Assembly (NCBI RefSeq): GCF_014648895.1
Contig: NZ_BMRZ01000002.1
Location: 806,001-870,000, forward strand
Direction: 5' to 3'
Origin: Streptomyces tanashiensis
Lineage (GTDB): Bacteria; Actinomycetota; Actinomycetes; Streptomycetales; Streptomycetaceae
DNA: 64,000 nucleotides
A program made the position numbers and the translations under genes. Below are positions 25,326-34,679 of the stretch, piece by piece (within the stretch, counting starts at the first letter, position 1; the number at the start of each line of letters is the position of its first letter). Under the pieces are notes generated by a model that did not search any database, was not told the DNA's origin, and saw only the letters and a list, made by a program, of their open reading frames with translations.

Positions 25326-26213
25326 TTGCTGACTCCGACACTCGGCTTGCGCAGCGCCGTGACCGTCTCGCTCACGGCCTCGGCCGTACTGGCCGGCGGT
25401 CTCTTCGCCGGCCAGGCGCAGGCCGCACCTGCCGTCCCGTCGATCACCGCCCCGGGCGGCTTCGTCATGAACAACGGGACGGGCACGACGCTGTTCGGGA
25501 AGGCCGCGGACACCCGCCGGTCGACCGGTTCCACCACCAAGATCATGACCGCGAAGGTGGTGCTGTCCCAGCGGGGCCTCAACCTCGACTCCAAGGTCAC
25601 GATCCAGAAGGCCTACAGCGACTACATCGTTTCCAAGAACGCCTCCTCGGCCCGGCTCATCGTCGGCGACAAGGTGACCGTCCGCCAGCTCCTCTACGGC
25701 CTGATGCTGCCGTCGGGCTGTGACGCCGCCTACGCGCTGGCCGACAAGTTCGGTACCGGCACCACGCGGGCTGCGCGCGTCAAGTCGTTCATCGGGAAGA
25801 TGAACGACGAGGCGAGGAAGCTCGGTCTGCGCAACACCCACTTCGACTCGTTCGACGGCATAAGCAGTGGGCAGAACTACTCGACTCCGCGCGACCTGAC
25901 GAAGATCGCGAGCAGTGCGATGAAGGACTCCACGTTCCGCAGCATCGTCAAGACGAAGTCGACGAAGCAGAAGGTCACCACGAAGACCGGTGGCTACCGG
26001 TACATGTCGTGGACCAACACGAACAAGCTCCTGAGCACGTACAGCGGCGCGATCGGCGTGAAGACCGGTTCGGGTCCGCAGGCCAAGTACTGCCTCGTCT
26101 TCGCGGCCACCCGTGGCAGCAAGACGGTCATCGGCACGGTGCTCGCCTCGCCGTCCGAGGCGAACAGGGCGGCTGACGTCAAGAAGCTGCTGGACTACGG
26201 CTTCGCGAGGTAA
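25326..26213 (+). CDS. dacA: Serine-type D-Ala-D-Ala carboxypeptidase (penicillin-binding protein)
   Basis: About 295 aa from the TTG at 25326, which has AAGGGCAG upstream and gives a normal signal peptide (GLRSAVTVSLTASAVLAGG, cleavage near QAQA|AP). An ATG at 25203 would add a 41-residue arginine-rich leader. Active-site motifs of the S11 peptidase family are present: STTK (SxxK), SGC as the SxN equivalent, and KTG in VKTGSG. It trims the terminal D-Ala of peptidoglycan stem peptides outside the membrane. A strong terminator follows. Confidence 0.85.
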   Translation: MLTPTLGLRSAVTVSLTASAVLAGGLFAGQAQAAPAVPSITAPGGFVMNNGTGTTLFGKAADTRRSTGSTTKIMTAKVVLSQRGLNLDSKVTIQKAYSDYIVSKNASSARLIVGDKVTVRQLLYGLMLPSGCDAAYALADKFGTGTTRAARVKSFIGKMNDEARKLGLRNTHFDSFDGISSGQNYSTPRDLTKIASSAMKDSTFRSIVKTKSTKQKVTTKTGGYRYMSWTNTNKLLSTYSGAIGVKTGSGPQAKYCLVFAATRGSKTVIGTVLASPSEANRAADVKKLLDYGFAR

Positions 26214-26238
26214 CACCGGCGCACACCCGCGCCGGTCG

Positions 26239-26283
26239 GCCCCCGGCTGCCTCCCGTTCCACGGGGGCAGCCGGGGGCTTCTT
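26239..26283 (+). terminator. Strong hairpin terminator
   Basis: 13 perfect base pairs (26239-26251 with 26266-26278), extendable inward by about three pairs, followed by TTCTTGG. It ends the carboxypeptidase gene. Confidence 0.85.
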
Positions 26284-26328
26284 GGTCGAGGAGGCAGCGA
26301 CTCCCCCTCACCACTCCGTCGGATCCGG

Positions 26329-26544
26329 TCAACGCCCCTGTCGGCGCGCCGCGTCGAACCGGCGCAGCACCCGCACGACACGCCACACCGCGGCGAAGCC
26401 GGCCAGTACGCCACCCGCCACGAGCAGACCCTTGCCGACGGGCCCGGACTCACCGACGACGAGCGCCGGCACCAGGAACGCGCCGAACACGAGCGCTCCC
26501 AGGAACGCGGCCGTCACCAGGGCGAACATGATCTCCACCGTCAT
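26329..26544 (-). CDS. Small two-helix membrane protein
   Basis: 71 aa from the ATG at 26544, which has an excellent AAGGA site; starts at 26577 or 26583 would add 11-13 residues. Two hydrophobic helices (MFALVTAAFLGALVFGAFLV and GKGLLVAGGVLAGFAAVW) are followed by a basic tail (RRFDAARRQGR). Not recognised. It is divergent from the amino-acid antiporter. Confidence 0.55.
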   Translation of the reverse strand: MTVEIMFALVTAAFLGALVFGAFLVPALVVGESGPVGKGLLVAGGVLAGFAAVWRVVRVLRRFDAARRQGR

Positions 26545-26669
26545 CGCGTCCTTCTCCCAGCGCGACTCTCGCCCCATGTCCATGCCCCGAGTGTCACACG
26601 GCGCTCGGACGGTCGGGTTCTCGAACGCGCCATCGGGGCGACTCTCCTGAGTGAATAGGTGGGCAAATT

Positions 26670-26697
26670 GTGACAAATCGTCACGTCGGGGGTTAGA
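26670..26697 (+). promoter_or_regulatory. Promoter region with GTGAC/GTCAC dyad for the arginine genes
   Basis: GTGAC-aaatc-GTCAC (26670-26684) overlaps a possible -35 region, and TAGATT near 26693-26698 resembles a -10 box, about 70 bp before the antiporter start. It is unlike the deiminase-island operator, so this unit seems separately controlled. Confidence 0.45.
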
Positions 26698-26767
26698 TTC
26701 CCTTCCGGTCCCCGGCCGACCGGCCGTCACCGCCGGAACGGCACGATCCCGTCGACGAGGTACGCCC

Positions 26768-28228
26768 ATGACCCCTGCGGACACCAGCACCGAGGCCTCC
26801 TCCGGCGGGTCCCCGCCCACCGCCAAGTTGACGCTTCTGACCCTCACCGCCATGGTCGTGGGCTCCATGGTGGGAGCCGGCGTGTTCTCCCTGCCGCGGC
26901 GGTTCGCCCAGGAGACCGGCGTCGCGGGTGCGCTCATCGCCTGGGCGGTCGCGGGCCTCGGCATGCTGATGCTCGCCTTCGTCTTCCAGACCCTCGCGGT
27001 CCGGCGCCCCGACCTGGACGCCGGCGTCTACGCGTACGCCAAGGCCGGTTTCGGCGAGTACCTCGGCTTCTTCTCCGCCTTCGGCTACTGGGCCAGCGCC
27101 TGCGTCGGCAACGTGACCTACTGGGTCCTGATCATGTCGACGATCGGTGCCATCGCCCCGGCACTCGGCGACGGCGACACCGCCCTCGCCATCATCCTGT
27201 CCTCCGTCGGACTCTGGTGCTTCTTCTTCCTCATCCGCCGCGGGGTGAAGGAGGCGACCGCGATCAACCGGATCGTGACCGTCGCCAAGATCGTCCCCAT
27301 CCTCGTCTTCATCATCCTGGCGCTCTTCTACCTCGACCCGTCCGTCTTCGCCGACAACTGGGGCGGCGCCGACTACGCGGGCTCGCTGTTCAACCAGGTC
27401 CGCGGCACGATGCTCGCCACCGTCTTCGTCTTCCTCGGGGTCGAGGGCGCGAGCGTCTACTCGCGGCACGCCAAGCGCCGGGAGGACGTCGGACGGGCCA
27501 CCGTCCTCGGCTTCCTCAGCGTCTTCGCGATCTTCGCCTCGGTGACCATCGTGTCGTACGGCATCCTGCCGATGAGCGAGATCGCCGAGCTCCGGCAGCC
27601 CTCCATGGCAGGCGTCCTGGAGGCCGCCGTCGGCACCTGGGGCAACGCCTTCGTCAGCGTCGGCCTCATCATCTCCGTCCTCGGCGCCTACCTCGCCTGG
27701 ACACTGATGGCCGCCGAGGTGCTGTTCGTCGCGGCCAAGGACAAGGACATGCCCCGCTTCCTCGGGCGCTCCATCGGCGACGACGTCCCGGCCCCCGCGC
27801 TGCTGATGACGACGTCCCTCAGCCAGATCGTCCTGGTCGTCACGGCCTTCTCCGACGACGCGTTCAACTTCGCCCTCGACCTGACGAGTGCCCTGAGCCT
27901 CATCCCCTTCCTCCTGGCCGCCGCCTTCGCCGTGAAGCTCGCGCTGCGCCCGCGGGAGGAGCGGTCGGTCGGGCGCGGCACCCGGCGGGAGCTGGTCGTC
28001 GCCGTCATCGCCACCCTCTACACGGCGTTCCTCCTCTACGCCGCCGGACTCAAGTTCGTCCTCGTCTCCTTCATCCTCTACGCCCCCGCCACCTTCCTGT
28101 TCGTCAAGGCCAGGCGGGAGCAGAACCGGCGCCTGTTCTCCCCGGCCGAGGCCGTCCTCTGCGCGGTCTCCGTCGTCGGTGCCGCCATCGGTCTCGTCGC
28201 CCTCGCCGCCGGCTGGATCGAGCTCTGA
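26768..28228 (+). CDS. arcD: APC-family basic amino acid antiporter (arginine/ornithine type)
   Basis: 486 aa with about 12-13 membrane helices. The first carries the APC landmark [17 protein letters not shown]. Length and sequence fit the basic amino acid/polyamine antiporter group that includes ArcD, which exchanges external arginine for ornithine. Arginine deiminase is encoded 61 bp downstream in the same direction. Putrescine or agmatine exchange is an alternative that would connect to the deiminase island. Confidence 0.85.
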   Translation: MTPADTSTEASSGGSPPTAKLTLLTLTAMVVGSMVGAGVFSLPRRFAQETGVAGALIAWAVAGLGMLMLAFVFQTLAVRRPDLDAGVYAYAKAGFGEYLGFFSAFGYWASACVGNVTYWVLIMSTIGAIAPALGDGDTALAIILSSVGLWCFFFLIRRGVKEATAINRIVTVAKIVPILVFIILALFYLDPSVFADNWGGADYAGSLFNQVRGTMLATVFVFLGVEGASVYSRHAKRREDVGRATVLGFLSVFAIFASVTIVSYGILPMSEIAELRQPSMAGVLEAAVGTWGNAFVSVGLIISVLGAYLAWTLMAAEVLFVAAKDKDMPRFLGRSIGDDVPAPALLMTTSLSQIVLVVTAFSDDAFNFALDLTSALSLIPFLLAAAFAVKLALRPREERSVGRGTRRELVVAVIATLYTAFLLYAAGLKFVLVSFILYAPATFLFVKARREQNRRLFSPAEAVLCAVSVVGAAIGLVALAAGWIEL

Positions 28229-28289
28229 CCCGTACCTCACACCTCCTGCCCCGCGCCTCGCACCCGACGCTTCCCCGGAAAGGCTGACC

Positions 28290-29555
28290 ATGACAAGCAC
28301 CGAGACCGGCTCCGCCCCGTCTGCGCTCGGCGTCCACTCCGAGGTCGGCCGGCTGCGCAAGGTCCTGGTCTGCGCACCCGGCCTCGCGCACCGGCGGCTG
28401 ACCCCGACCAACTCCGACGACCTGCTCTTCGACGACGTCATGTGGGTGGAGAACGCCCAGCGCGACCACGCGGACTTCGTCAACAAGCTCACCCAGCGCG
28501 GTGTCGAGGTCGTCGAGCTGCATCAGCTGCTCGCCGAGACCATGGCGATCCCCGCGGCGAAGACCTGGCTCCTGGACCGGAAGATCGTGCCCAACGAGGT
28601 CGGCCTCGGGCTCGTCGACGACACGCGCGCGTTCCTCGAATCCCTGGCCCCGCGCGAACTGGCCGAGTTCCTCATCGGCGGGCTGTCGACGGCCGACCTG
28701 CCCGAGGACTTCCGCTCCGGGTACGTGTCCCTGGCCAGGGAAGGCGTCGGGGCGAGGGAGTACCTCATGCCGCCGCTGCCGAACACGCTCTACACCCGTG
28801 ACACCACCTGCTGGCTCTACGGCGGCGTCACCCTCAACCCGCTGTACTGGCCCGCCCGTCACGGCGAGACCCTGCTGATGAAGGCCGTCTACGCCTTCCA
28901 CCCCGATTTCATGGCGTCGACCGTGTGGTGGGGCGACCCCGAGCAGGACTGGGGCCAGGCCACCTTCGAGGGAGGCGACATCATGCCGGTCGGCAACGGG
29001 GTCGTCCTCATGGGCATGAGCGAGCGCACCTCGCGCCAGGCCATCACCCAGGTGGCCCAGGCCCTGTTCAGGAACGGCGCCGCGGAGCACGTGATCGTGG
29101 CGGGCATGCCGAAGCTGCGCTCCGCCATGCACCTCGACACCGTGTTCACCTTCGCCGACCGCGACATCGTCACGCTCTACCCGACGATCATGGATGCCGT
29201 CCACACCTTCTCGCTGCGGCCCACCGACGGAGCTCCGGGCATCGAGATCACCGACGAGGGCTCCACGCCGTTCGTCGACGTCGTCGCCAAGGGCCTCGGT
29301 CTCCCCGGGCTCCGGGTGATCGAGACCGGCGGAGACGTCTACGCCTCCGAGCGCCAGCAGTGGGACAGCGGGAACAACGCCGTCGCGGTCGAGCCCGGTG
29401 TCGTCTTCACGTACGACCGGAACACCCAGACCAACACCCTCCTGCGCAAGGCGGGGGTGGAGGTCGTCACCATCGTCGGCGCCGAACTCGGCCGCGGTCG
29501 CGGTGGCGGCCACTGCATGACCTGCCCGCTGATCCGCGACGCCGTCGACTTCTGA
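28290..29555 (+). CDS. arcA: Arginine deiminase
   Basis: 421 aa. It converts L-arginine to citrulline and ammonia. Family landmarks are the N-terminal [36 protein letters not shown] and the C-terminal catalytic Cys in [15 protein letters not shown] (about C409). ATG follows GGAAAGG. No ornithine transcarbamylase or carbamate kinase is present next to it, so the classical arcABC energy pathway is incomplete here. Confidence 0.93.
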   Translation: MTSTETGSAPSALGVHSEVGRLRKVLVCAPGLAHRRLTPTNSDDLLFDDVMWVENAQRDHADFVNKLTQRGVEVVELHQLLAETMAIPAAKTWLLDRKIVPNEVGLGLVDDTRAFLESLAPRELAEFLIGGLSTADLPEDFRSGYVSLAREGVGAREYLMPPLPNTLYTRDTTCWLYGGVTLNPLYWPARHGETLLMKAVYAFHPDFMASTVWWGDPEQDWGQATFEGGDIMPVGNGVVLMGMSERTSRQAITQVAQALFRNGAAEHVIVAGMPKLRSAMHLDTVFTFADRDIVTLYPTIMDAVHTFSLRPTDGAPGIEITDEGSTPFVDVVAKGLGLPGLRVIETGGDVYASERQQWDSGNNAVAVEPGVVFTYDRNTQTNTLLRKAGVEVVTIVGAELGRGRGGGHCMTCPLIRDAVDF

Positions 29556-29577
29556 GCGCCCGAGGTCCGCGCCCGCT

Positions 29578-29602
29578 CCGGGACGCCCGGCGAGCGTCCC
29601 GG
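29578..29602. terminator. Hairpin between convergent genes
   Basis: CCGGGACGC (29578-29586) pairs with GCGTCCCGG (29594-29602) around a 7-base loop, between arginine deiminase and a convergent TetR gene. Confidence 0.65.
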
Positions 29603-29612
29603 CGGGAGGCCT

Positions 29613-30254
29613 TCAGGACCGGGTCGCGGCGCCGTCGTGAGCGTCGTGCGGCTCGGGTGGTGCGGGCGCTGCCACGGTGCTGAGGTGTTCGGCGTACTCG
29701 TCCAGGGCCGCCTGGGCCTGGACGTCGTCACGGTCGATCAGCCAGTTCAGGGTGAGTCCGTCCATGACGCTCAGGCCGTACCGCGCCAGGGCCGGGAGCG
29801 GCACGGTCCAGCGGAAGCCCGCGAGGCGGGCGATGGCTTCGAGGTGGTCGCTGTAGACCTTGAGGTAGTGCTGGTACTGGCGGCGGGCCACGTCCGCCAG
29901 GCCGGGCTGGCGCAGGGCGTACTGGGTGAGCTCGTAGGTGACCATGTGCTCGGCGGGCCGCTCGCGGACCTGGTCCCAGTAGGCGTGCAGGGTCCGGAAG
30001 ATGAGCTCGCGCGTGGAGACCTCCCCCGCCGGCGGAGCGGTGGCGGGGGCGAGACTCCTCAGGGTGATGCGTTCGATCACGCTGTGCAGGAGCTCCTCCT
30101 TGGAGCGGAAGCAGTAGTGGAAGGCTCCGAGGGGAAGTCCCGCCTCGCTGACGACGGCGCGTGTCGTGGTCCTGGCGACGCCGTCGCGGATCATGACGCG
30201 GATCGCCGCCTCGACCAGCTGCTCGCGGCGCTCGTCGGCTGAGCGGCGGGTCAT
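29613..30254 (-). CDS. TetR-family regulator (third, unrelated to the island pair)
   Basis: 213 aa. The helix-turn-helix is TTRAVVSEAGLPLGAFHYCF. The recognition helix differs from the island TetR pair, so it should bind another site. The large dyad at 31646-31706, upstream of the next gene in the same direction, is a candidate, as is its own promoter (inference). The ligand is unknown. Confidence 0.85.
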   Translation of the reverse strand: MTRRSADERREQLVEAAIRVMIRDGVARTTTRAVVSEAGLPLGAFHYCFRSKEELLHSVIERITLRSLAPATAPPAGEVSTRELIFRTLHAYWDQVRERPAEHMVTYELTQYALRQPGLADVARRQYQHYLKVYSDHLEAIARLAGFRWTVPLPALARYGLSVMDGLTLNWLIDRDDVQAQAALDEYAEHLSTVAAPAPPEPHDAHDGAATRS

Positions 30255-30348
30255 GGCGTCTCCATCGACGGGGTGGGGCGGTGGACCGGATCAACGTATC
30301 CCAGCGGCGGCTCCGGCCGGTGAGCAGGGAGGTCTCCCGGGCGGGCGG

Positions 30349-31599
30349 TCACAGGAAGGCCCGGCCCTCGCCCCGGTAGGTCGGGACGACGTCGACGATC
30401 CGGTCGCCGTCGACGAGGTGGAGCTCGTTGACCCTCTCGCACAGTTCGCCCGCCTTGGCGTGGCGGAACCAGACGCGGTCGCCCGCCCGCAGGCCGCTCG
30501 CTCCGTCGCCGGTGAGGGGGGTCTGGACCTCGCCCGCGCCCTCCTGCGGGAGGAGTCGCAGGCCGGTCGGCCACACGGGCACGGGCAGGCGGTCGGCGCC
30601 GGGGGCTCCGGAGGCGATCCAGCCGCCACCGAGGACGGTGGCGTGGCGCGGACCGGGGCGGCGCACGACGGAGAGGACGAAGTGGGCTGCGGGCCGGGGG
30701 CTGAAGCCGCGGTAGTGGTCGAAGAGGGTCGGGGCGTAGAGGCCCGAGCCCGCGCCGAGTTCGGTCACGGCCGGTTCGGCCGAGGTGTTCTCCAGGCTGC
30801 CGGTGCCTCCGCCGTTGACGAATTCCAGGGGGGCCACGGACCGTACGGCCCGGACGGCGGCGGCCCGCCGCTCGCGCAGTTCGCGGGTGGAGAGCTTCTG
30901 CATGAGCCGGACGGCGGTGCGGCCGGCCCGCGAGCCGGGCCGGTCGTCGGCGATGCCGGCGATCTGCCCCTCGTACGACATGACGCCGACGAGCCGGAGG
31001 CGTCGGCGGGCGGTGACGGCCAGGGCCAGGTCGCGGGCCTGGCGCGGTGAGTGCAGGGGCGAGCGGCGCATGCCGAGGTGGAGGCGGCCGCCGGCCAGGC
31101 GCAGGGAGGCGTCGAGGTCGAGGCAGACACGGACCGGGGGGCCGGTCGGGCCGACGGCGGCGGTCACGAGGTCGAGGTGCTCGGGCGAGTCGATCATGAG
31201 GGTGACGCGGGCGGCGAGCCGCTCGTCCGCTCCCAGCCGGCCGAGTGCGTGGGTGTCGGCGGTGGGGTATCCGACGAGGACGTCGTCGTGCTCCTCGGCG
31301 AGCCAGAGGGCTTCGGGCAGGGTGAAGGCGAGGATTCCTGTGAACCCGGGGAGCCGGAGGGTGTCGCCGATGAGGGCGCGGCAGCGCAGCGACTTGCTGG
31401 CGAGGCGGATCGGCTTGCCGCCGGCGCGCCGGGTCATCTGCGCGGCGTTGGCGCGCAGTGCGCCGAGGTCGACGACGGCGAACGGCGGCTGGAGGCCGGC
31501 CGTCGCCTTCTGGAGGGCCGGCGGCCCGGCCGGTGACGGCGGGTTCCCGGGAGGGTGCGGAGCGGGTGTCGTACGCGTGACGGACGGCTGGTGTGCCAT
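30349..31599 (-). CDS. PLP-dependent amino acid deaminase/aldolase (alanine racemase fold)
   Basis: 416 aa from ATG at 31599; an in-frame GTG at 31656 would add 19 basic residues. The PLP-binding lysine is in RLASKSLRC (about K69), followed by an alanine-racemase-like barrel and a C-terminal D-serine/D-threonine dehydratase-like domain with the paired His and Cys of RHAKAGELCE. Family members act on D-amino acids. It is divergent from a lactone oxidase gene, with a long dyad between them. Confidence 0.8.
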   Translation of the reverse strand: MAHQPSVTRTTPAPHPPGNPPSPAGPPALQKATAGLQPPFAVVDLGALRANAAQMTRRAGGKPIRLASKSLRCRALIGDTLRLPGFTGILAFTLPEALWLAEEHDDVLVGYPTADTHALGRLGADERLAARVTLMIDSPEHLDLVTAAVGPTGPPVRVCLDLDASLRLAGGRLHLGMRRSPLHSPRQARDLALAVTARRRLRLVGVMSYEGQIAGIADDRPGSRAGRTAVRLMQKLSTRELRERRAAAVRAVRSVAPLEFVNGGGTGSLENTSAEPAVTELGAGSGLYAPTLFDHYRGFSPRPAAHFVLSVVRRPGPRHATVLGGGWIASGAPGADRLPVPVWPTGLRLLPQEGAGEVQTPLTGDGASGLRAGDRVWFRHAKAGELCERVNELHLVDGDRIVDVVPTYRGEGRAFL

Positions 31600-31645
31600 G
31601 ACCTTGTGGCCTCTCTTCCGACCTGCTCGGCGACCACGCAACGGT

Positions 31646-31706
31646 CTCTTGGTCACCTGTCCAAGTCAAGCGTCCCCGACTCTTGACTTGGACAGATGAC
31701 CAAGAG
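31646..31706. promoter_or_regulatory. Large dyad in a divergent promoter
   Basis: Two 25-base arms (31646-31670 and 31682-31706) are inverted copies with one mismatch, separated by 11 bases. Each arm itself contains CTTGG-N8-CCAAG and a TTGACT element that could be a -35 box. It lies midway between the divergent aldolase and oxidase genes and probably controls both symmetrically. Confidence 0.75.
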
Positions 31707-31775
31707 CACTCTGCCGGGAACCGCGCCCGGACTGGGGCCGCGGCCGCTGTCGATCCATCCGAGAGGACTCCGGTC

Positions 31776-33113
31776 ATGACCAGCGCGTGGCGCAACTGGG
31801 CGGGCAATGAGCAGGCGCATCCCGTGCGCGTTCTGCATCCGGCGGACACCGCCGAGGTGGCCGAGGCCGTGAAGACCGCGGCCGGGGACGGGCATCGGGT
31901 GAAGGCGATCGGCGCGGGTCACTCCTTCAGCCCGGTCGCGGTCGCCACGGGCGTCCAGCTCCGCCTGGACCGCATGGCGGGCCTGCGGTCGGTGGACCGC
32001 GAGACGGGCCTCGTGACGGTCGACGCCGGCATGCCGCTGTGGCGGCTGAACCCCCTGCTCGCCGAGCACGGCCTGGCCATGGAGATCCTCGGCGACATCG
32101 ACCGCCAGACCGTGTCAGGCGCCATCTCGACCGGCACGCACGGCTCCGGAACCCGCTTCGGGGGGATCGCCACCCAGGTGCGCGCGCTCGAACTCGTCCT
32201 CGCCGACGGGTCGGTGGTCACCTGCTCGCCCGACGTGCGGCCGGAGCTCTTCGCCGCGGCCCGGGTCGGGCTCGGCGCGCTCGGCGTCATCACCGCGGTG
32301 ACCCTGCGCTGCGTACCGCTGTTCGCCCTGCACGCGCACGACGCCGCCATGCCGGTCGCGGAGACCCTCGACCGGATCCACGAACTCGCCGACACCAACG
32401 ACCACTTCGAGTTCTTCTGGTTCCCGCACAGCACGACGACGCTCACCCGCCGCTTCCGGCGGATGCCGGCCGACGTGCCGCTGAAGCCCATCGGCGCCGT
32501 GTCGCGCCGCCTCGACGAGACCGTCAGCGGCGTCGGCTTCGAGGGGCTCAACCGGCTCGGCACCCGCTTCCCCGGACTCGTCCCGCCGATCACGCGCTTC
32601 GCGGCCCGGGCGATGTCCACCCGCGAGTGGTCGGACCTGTCGTACCGGATCTTCGCCTCCCCGCGCGACGTGCGCTTCCACGAGGGCGAGTTCGCCATCC
32701 CCCGGGAGCACGCCGTCGAGGCGCTGCGGGAGATCAAGCGGTGGATCGACACGCACGACGCGAAGGTGTCGTTCCCGCTGGAGGTCCGCTTCGCCGCCCC
32801 GGACGACGTCTGGCTCTCCACCGCGTACGGCCGCGACAGCTGCTACATCGCCTTCCACCAGTACCACCGCATGCCCTACGCCCCGTACTTCGAGGCGTGC
32901 GAGTCCATCCTCGGCACGTACGGCGGACGCCCGCACTGGGGAAAGATGCACGAGCTCGACGCCGAGCGCCTGCGCCCGCGCTACGCGCGCTTCGACGAGT
33001 TCACGGCCCTGCGCGACACCCTCGACCCCACCGGCCTCTTCGCCAACCCCTACCTCGACCGGGTGCTCGGCGTCGCGCCCGAGGCCGAGGCCCTGGCGTC
33101 CACCGCGAGGTGA
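31776..33113 (+). CDS. FAD-linked aldonolactone oxidase (D-arabinono-1,4-lactone oxidase type)
   Basis: 445 aa from ATG at 31776 with GAGAGGA upstream. The VAO-type FAD domain has IGAGHSFSPVAVATG, where the His is the usual site of covalent flavin attachment, and DRQTVSGAISTGTHGSG. The C-terminal ALO domain ends with the typical FDPTGLF-like stretch (DTLDPTGLFANPYLDRVLG). It oxidises sugar lactones or polyols with O2, giving peroxide; xylitol/alditol oxidase is a near alternative. Confidence 0.82.
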   Translation: MTSAWRNWAGNEQAHPVRVLHPADTAEVAEAVKTAAGDGHRVKAIGAGHSFSPVAVATGVQLRLDRMAGLRSVDRETGLVTVDAGMPLWRLNPLLAEHGLAMEILGDIDRQTVSGAISTGTHGSGTRFGGIATQVRALELVLADGSVVTCSPDVRPELFAAARVGLGALGVITAVTLRCVPLFALHAHDAAMPVAETLDRIHELADTNDHFEFFWFPHSTTTLTRRFRRMPADVPLKPIGAVSRRLDETVSGVGFEGLNRLGTRFPGLVPPITRFAARAMSTREWSDLSYRIFASPRDVRFHEGEFAIPREHAVEALREIKRWIDTHDAKVSFPLEVRFAAPDDVWLSTAYGRDSCYIAFHQYHRMPYAPYFEACESILGTYGGRPHWGKMHELDAERLRPRYARFDEFTALRDTLDPTGLFANPYLDRVLGVAPEAEALASTAR

Positions 33114-33486
33114 CCACCCGGACGAGCGCGCGGCCCTTGCCCGCCTCCGGGCCTCCGCGCGCCTGACGGAAACCTGCACATCGTGTGCGAGGGGAGGGGC
33201 GCGGCCTTCACCGTTCCCCGACACCGCCCGGACCCGGACGGCCCGGACGGCACCGTTCTGTCCCCTTAGGTTCCCCGCGCGAGGCGGCGCGGCCGAATCT
33301 GTTACTCGGTTCCGAGGAGAAGGTGTCGGCATTCGGTGAAATTGAATGCACGGCCGCTTCCCGAGGTGTAGAAACTCCTGCACCGAGGCGTCGACCGCAT
33401 TTCTCCGGTCAGCCGTTCGCATGGTTGGATCAAGCCCGCTGCGGCCGCAGAAGACGGATTCCCCCCATGAACGAAGGGTGCGCATC
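33114..33486. other. Gap before the peptide cassette
   Basis: 373 bp between the oxidase and the precursor peptide. It should hold the cassette promoter. A short reading frame from GTG near 33323 has a good ribosome site but overlaps the precursor in another frame and is not credible as a protein. Confidence 0.4.
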
Positions 33487-33738
33487 ATGCGTCACGACCT
33501 TGAGACCGCCGAAATCTCGGACGCCGACCTCGACGCCGTTTCCGGTGGTCTCGTCACGATCTCCGGCGGCCTCGTCGGCGGCCTGACCAACGACGTCACC
33601 AACATCCTCGGCACCGTCGGCTCCCTCCAGACGGTTCAGGGCGTCGAGGGCCTCGTCGGCGGCGTTCCGGGCCTGGCCTCCGGCATCACCGGCGTCTCGG
33701 TGAACACCGCGGGCGTCACCGGCATCGCCGGTATCTGA
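33487..33738 (+). CDS. Gly-Gly leader peptide, bacteriocin-like precursor
   Basis: 83 aa. The leader (DLETAEISDADLDAVSGG) has the acidic amphipathic pattern and double-glycine cleavage site (G20-G21) recognised by C39 peptidases, and a C39-ABC transporter is encoded downstream. The 62-residue core is glycine-, valine-, leucine- and threonine-rich, with further GG pairs and no Cys, Lys, Arg, His or aromatic residue. Without Cys it cannot form lanthionines. It may be an unmodified hydrophobic peptide, or be modified by an enzyme encoded elsewhere. The start follows AAGGG. Confidence 0.8.
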   Translation: MRHDLETAEISDADLDAVSGGLVTISGGLVGGLTNDVTNILGTVGSLQTVQGVEGLVGGVPGLASGITGVSVNTAGVTGIAGI

Positions 33739-33752
33739 GCCGAGCGTCGGAC

Positions 33753-33787
33753 GTGAACCCCGGAACCACCCCGGTTCCGGGGTTCAC
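33753..33787 (+). terminator. Perfect 15-bp hairpin after the precursor gene
   Basis: 33753-33767 pairs completely with 33773-33787 around a 5-base loop. It probably acts as a partial terminator or RNA stabiliser, giving more precursor than transporter mRNA. It has no T-run. Confidence 0.75.
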
Positions 33788-33872
33788 TCCCCCTGAATAC
33801 CACCGCACGAGACAAGAGCGCGCAGAATCCGATCACGGAAAATGCGCGAGAATGCAGCCGAAGGAATAGTCC

Positions 33873-34679
33873 GTGCAGTTCCGCCGCAATGCGCTTTCCA
33901 AGCTGCAATCGCCCGAAGAACTCGACGTGCCCGTGCGATTCGCCCGCCCCCAGGGCCGCCTCGTGCTCGCCGTCACCGTCCTCGTCATGGCCGCCGCGGG
34001 CTTCTGGGCCGTCACCGGCACGGTGACGTCCCGAGTGAACGCCCCCGGTCTCCTCACCCACGCCGAGGGCACCTACCTGCTGCAGAGCCCCGTCGCCGGA
34101 CAGGTCACCGAGGTCCTCGCCGAGGAGGGCCGGCCCGTCGCCGCCGGCGCGCCCCTCCTGACCGTCCGCACGGACCGGGGCGACCGGCCCGTCCGCGCCG
34201 TCGCCGGAGGTCGCGTCACCACGCTCCACGCCAGGCTGGGTTCGGTCGTCACCACCGGCGCGGATGTGGCGACCGTCGAGCGCGTGACCGACCCGGACGC
34301 CCCTCTGGTGGCCGTCCTGTACCTGCCGGGTGACACCGCCGCCACCCTCCGCGTGGGAGCCCAGGTCGACCTCGGCGTCCCGTCCGCCCCGCGCGACCGG
34401 TTCGGTGTGCTCCGCGGGCGGGTGAGCGCCGTCGGCACCACCCCGCAGACGCGGGCGCAGCTCGGTTCGTTCCTCGGGGATGCCGGACTCGCCGCGCGGT
34501 TCTCCCGCCAGGGCGATCCGGTCGCCGTGCTCGTCACCCTGGACCGCTCCGCCGCCACCGCCTCCGGATACGCCTGGTCCTCCTCGGACGGGCCCCCGCA
34601 CGCCCCCGCCTCCGGCACGCCCGTCACCGGCGCCGTCCACCTCGCCGCGCAGCGCCCCGTCGACTGGCTGCTGCCGTGA
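33873..34679 (+). CDS. HlyD-like membrane fusion protein (NHLM secretion protein type)
   Basis: 268 aa from GTG. One membrane helix (LVLAVTVLVMAAAGFWAV, about 30-48) is followed by a lipoyl/barrel-sandwich region (APGLLTHAEGTYLLQSPVAG, then VEVLAEEG-like turns). It is shorter than classical HlyD and lacks a long coiled coil, as in the NHLM bacteriocin systems. It connects the exporter to the cell exterior and overlaps the next gene by 4 bp. Confidence 0.82.
   Translation: MQFRRNALSKLQSPEELDVPVRFARPQGRLVLAVTVLVMAAAGFWAVTGTVTSRVNAPGLLTHAEGTYLLQSPVAGQVTEVLAEEGRPVAAGAPLLTVRTDRGDRPVRAVAGGRVTTLHARLGSVVTTGADVATVERVTDPDAPLVAVLYLPGDTAATLRVGAQVDLGVPSAPRDRFGVLRGRVSAVGTTPQTRAQLGSFLGDAGLAARFSRQGDPVAVLVTLDRSAATASGYAWSSSDGPPHAPASGTPVTGAVHLAAQRPVDWLLP

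Noticed and set aside
33323..33586. Short plus-strand reading frame with a good ribosome site before the leader peptide
   Set aside because: It runs into the precursor gene in another frame and its composition is not protein-like; the Gly-Gly leader frame is clearly the real one.
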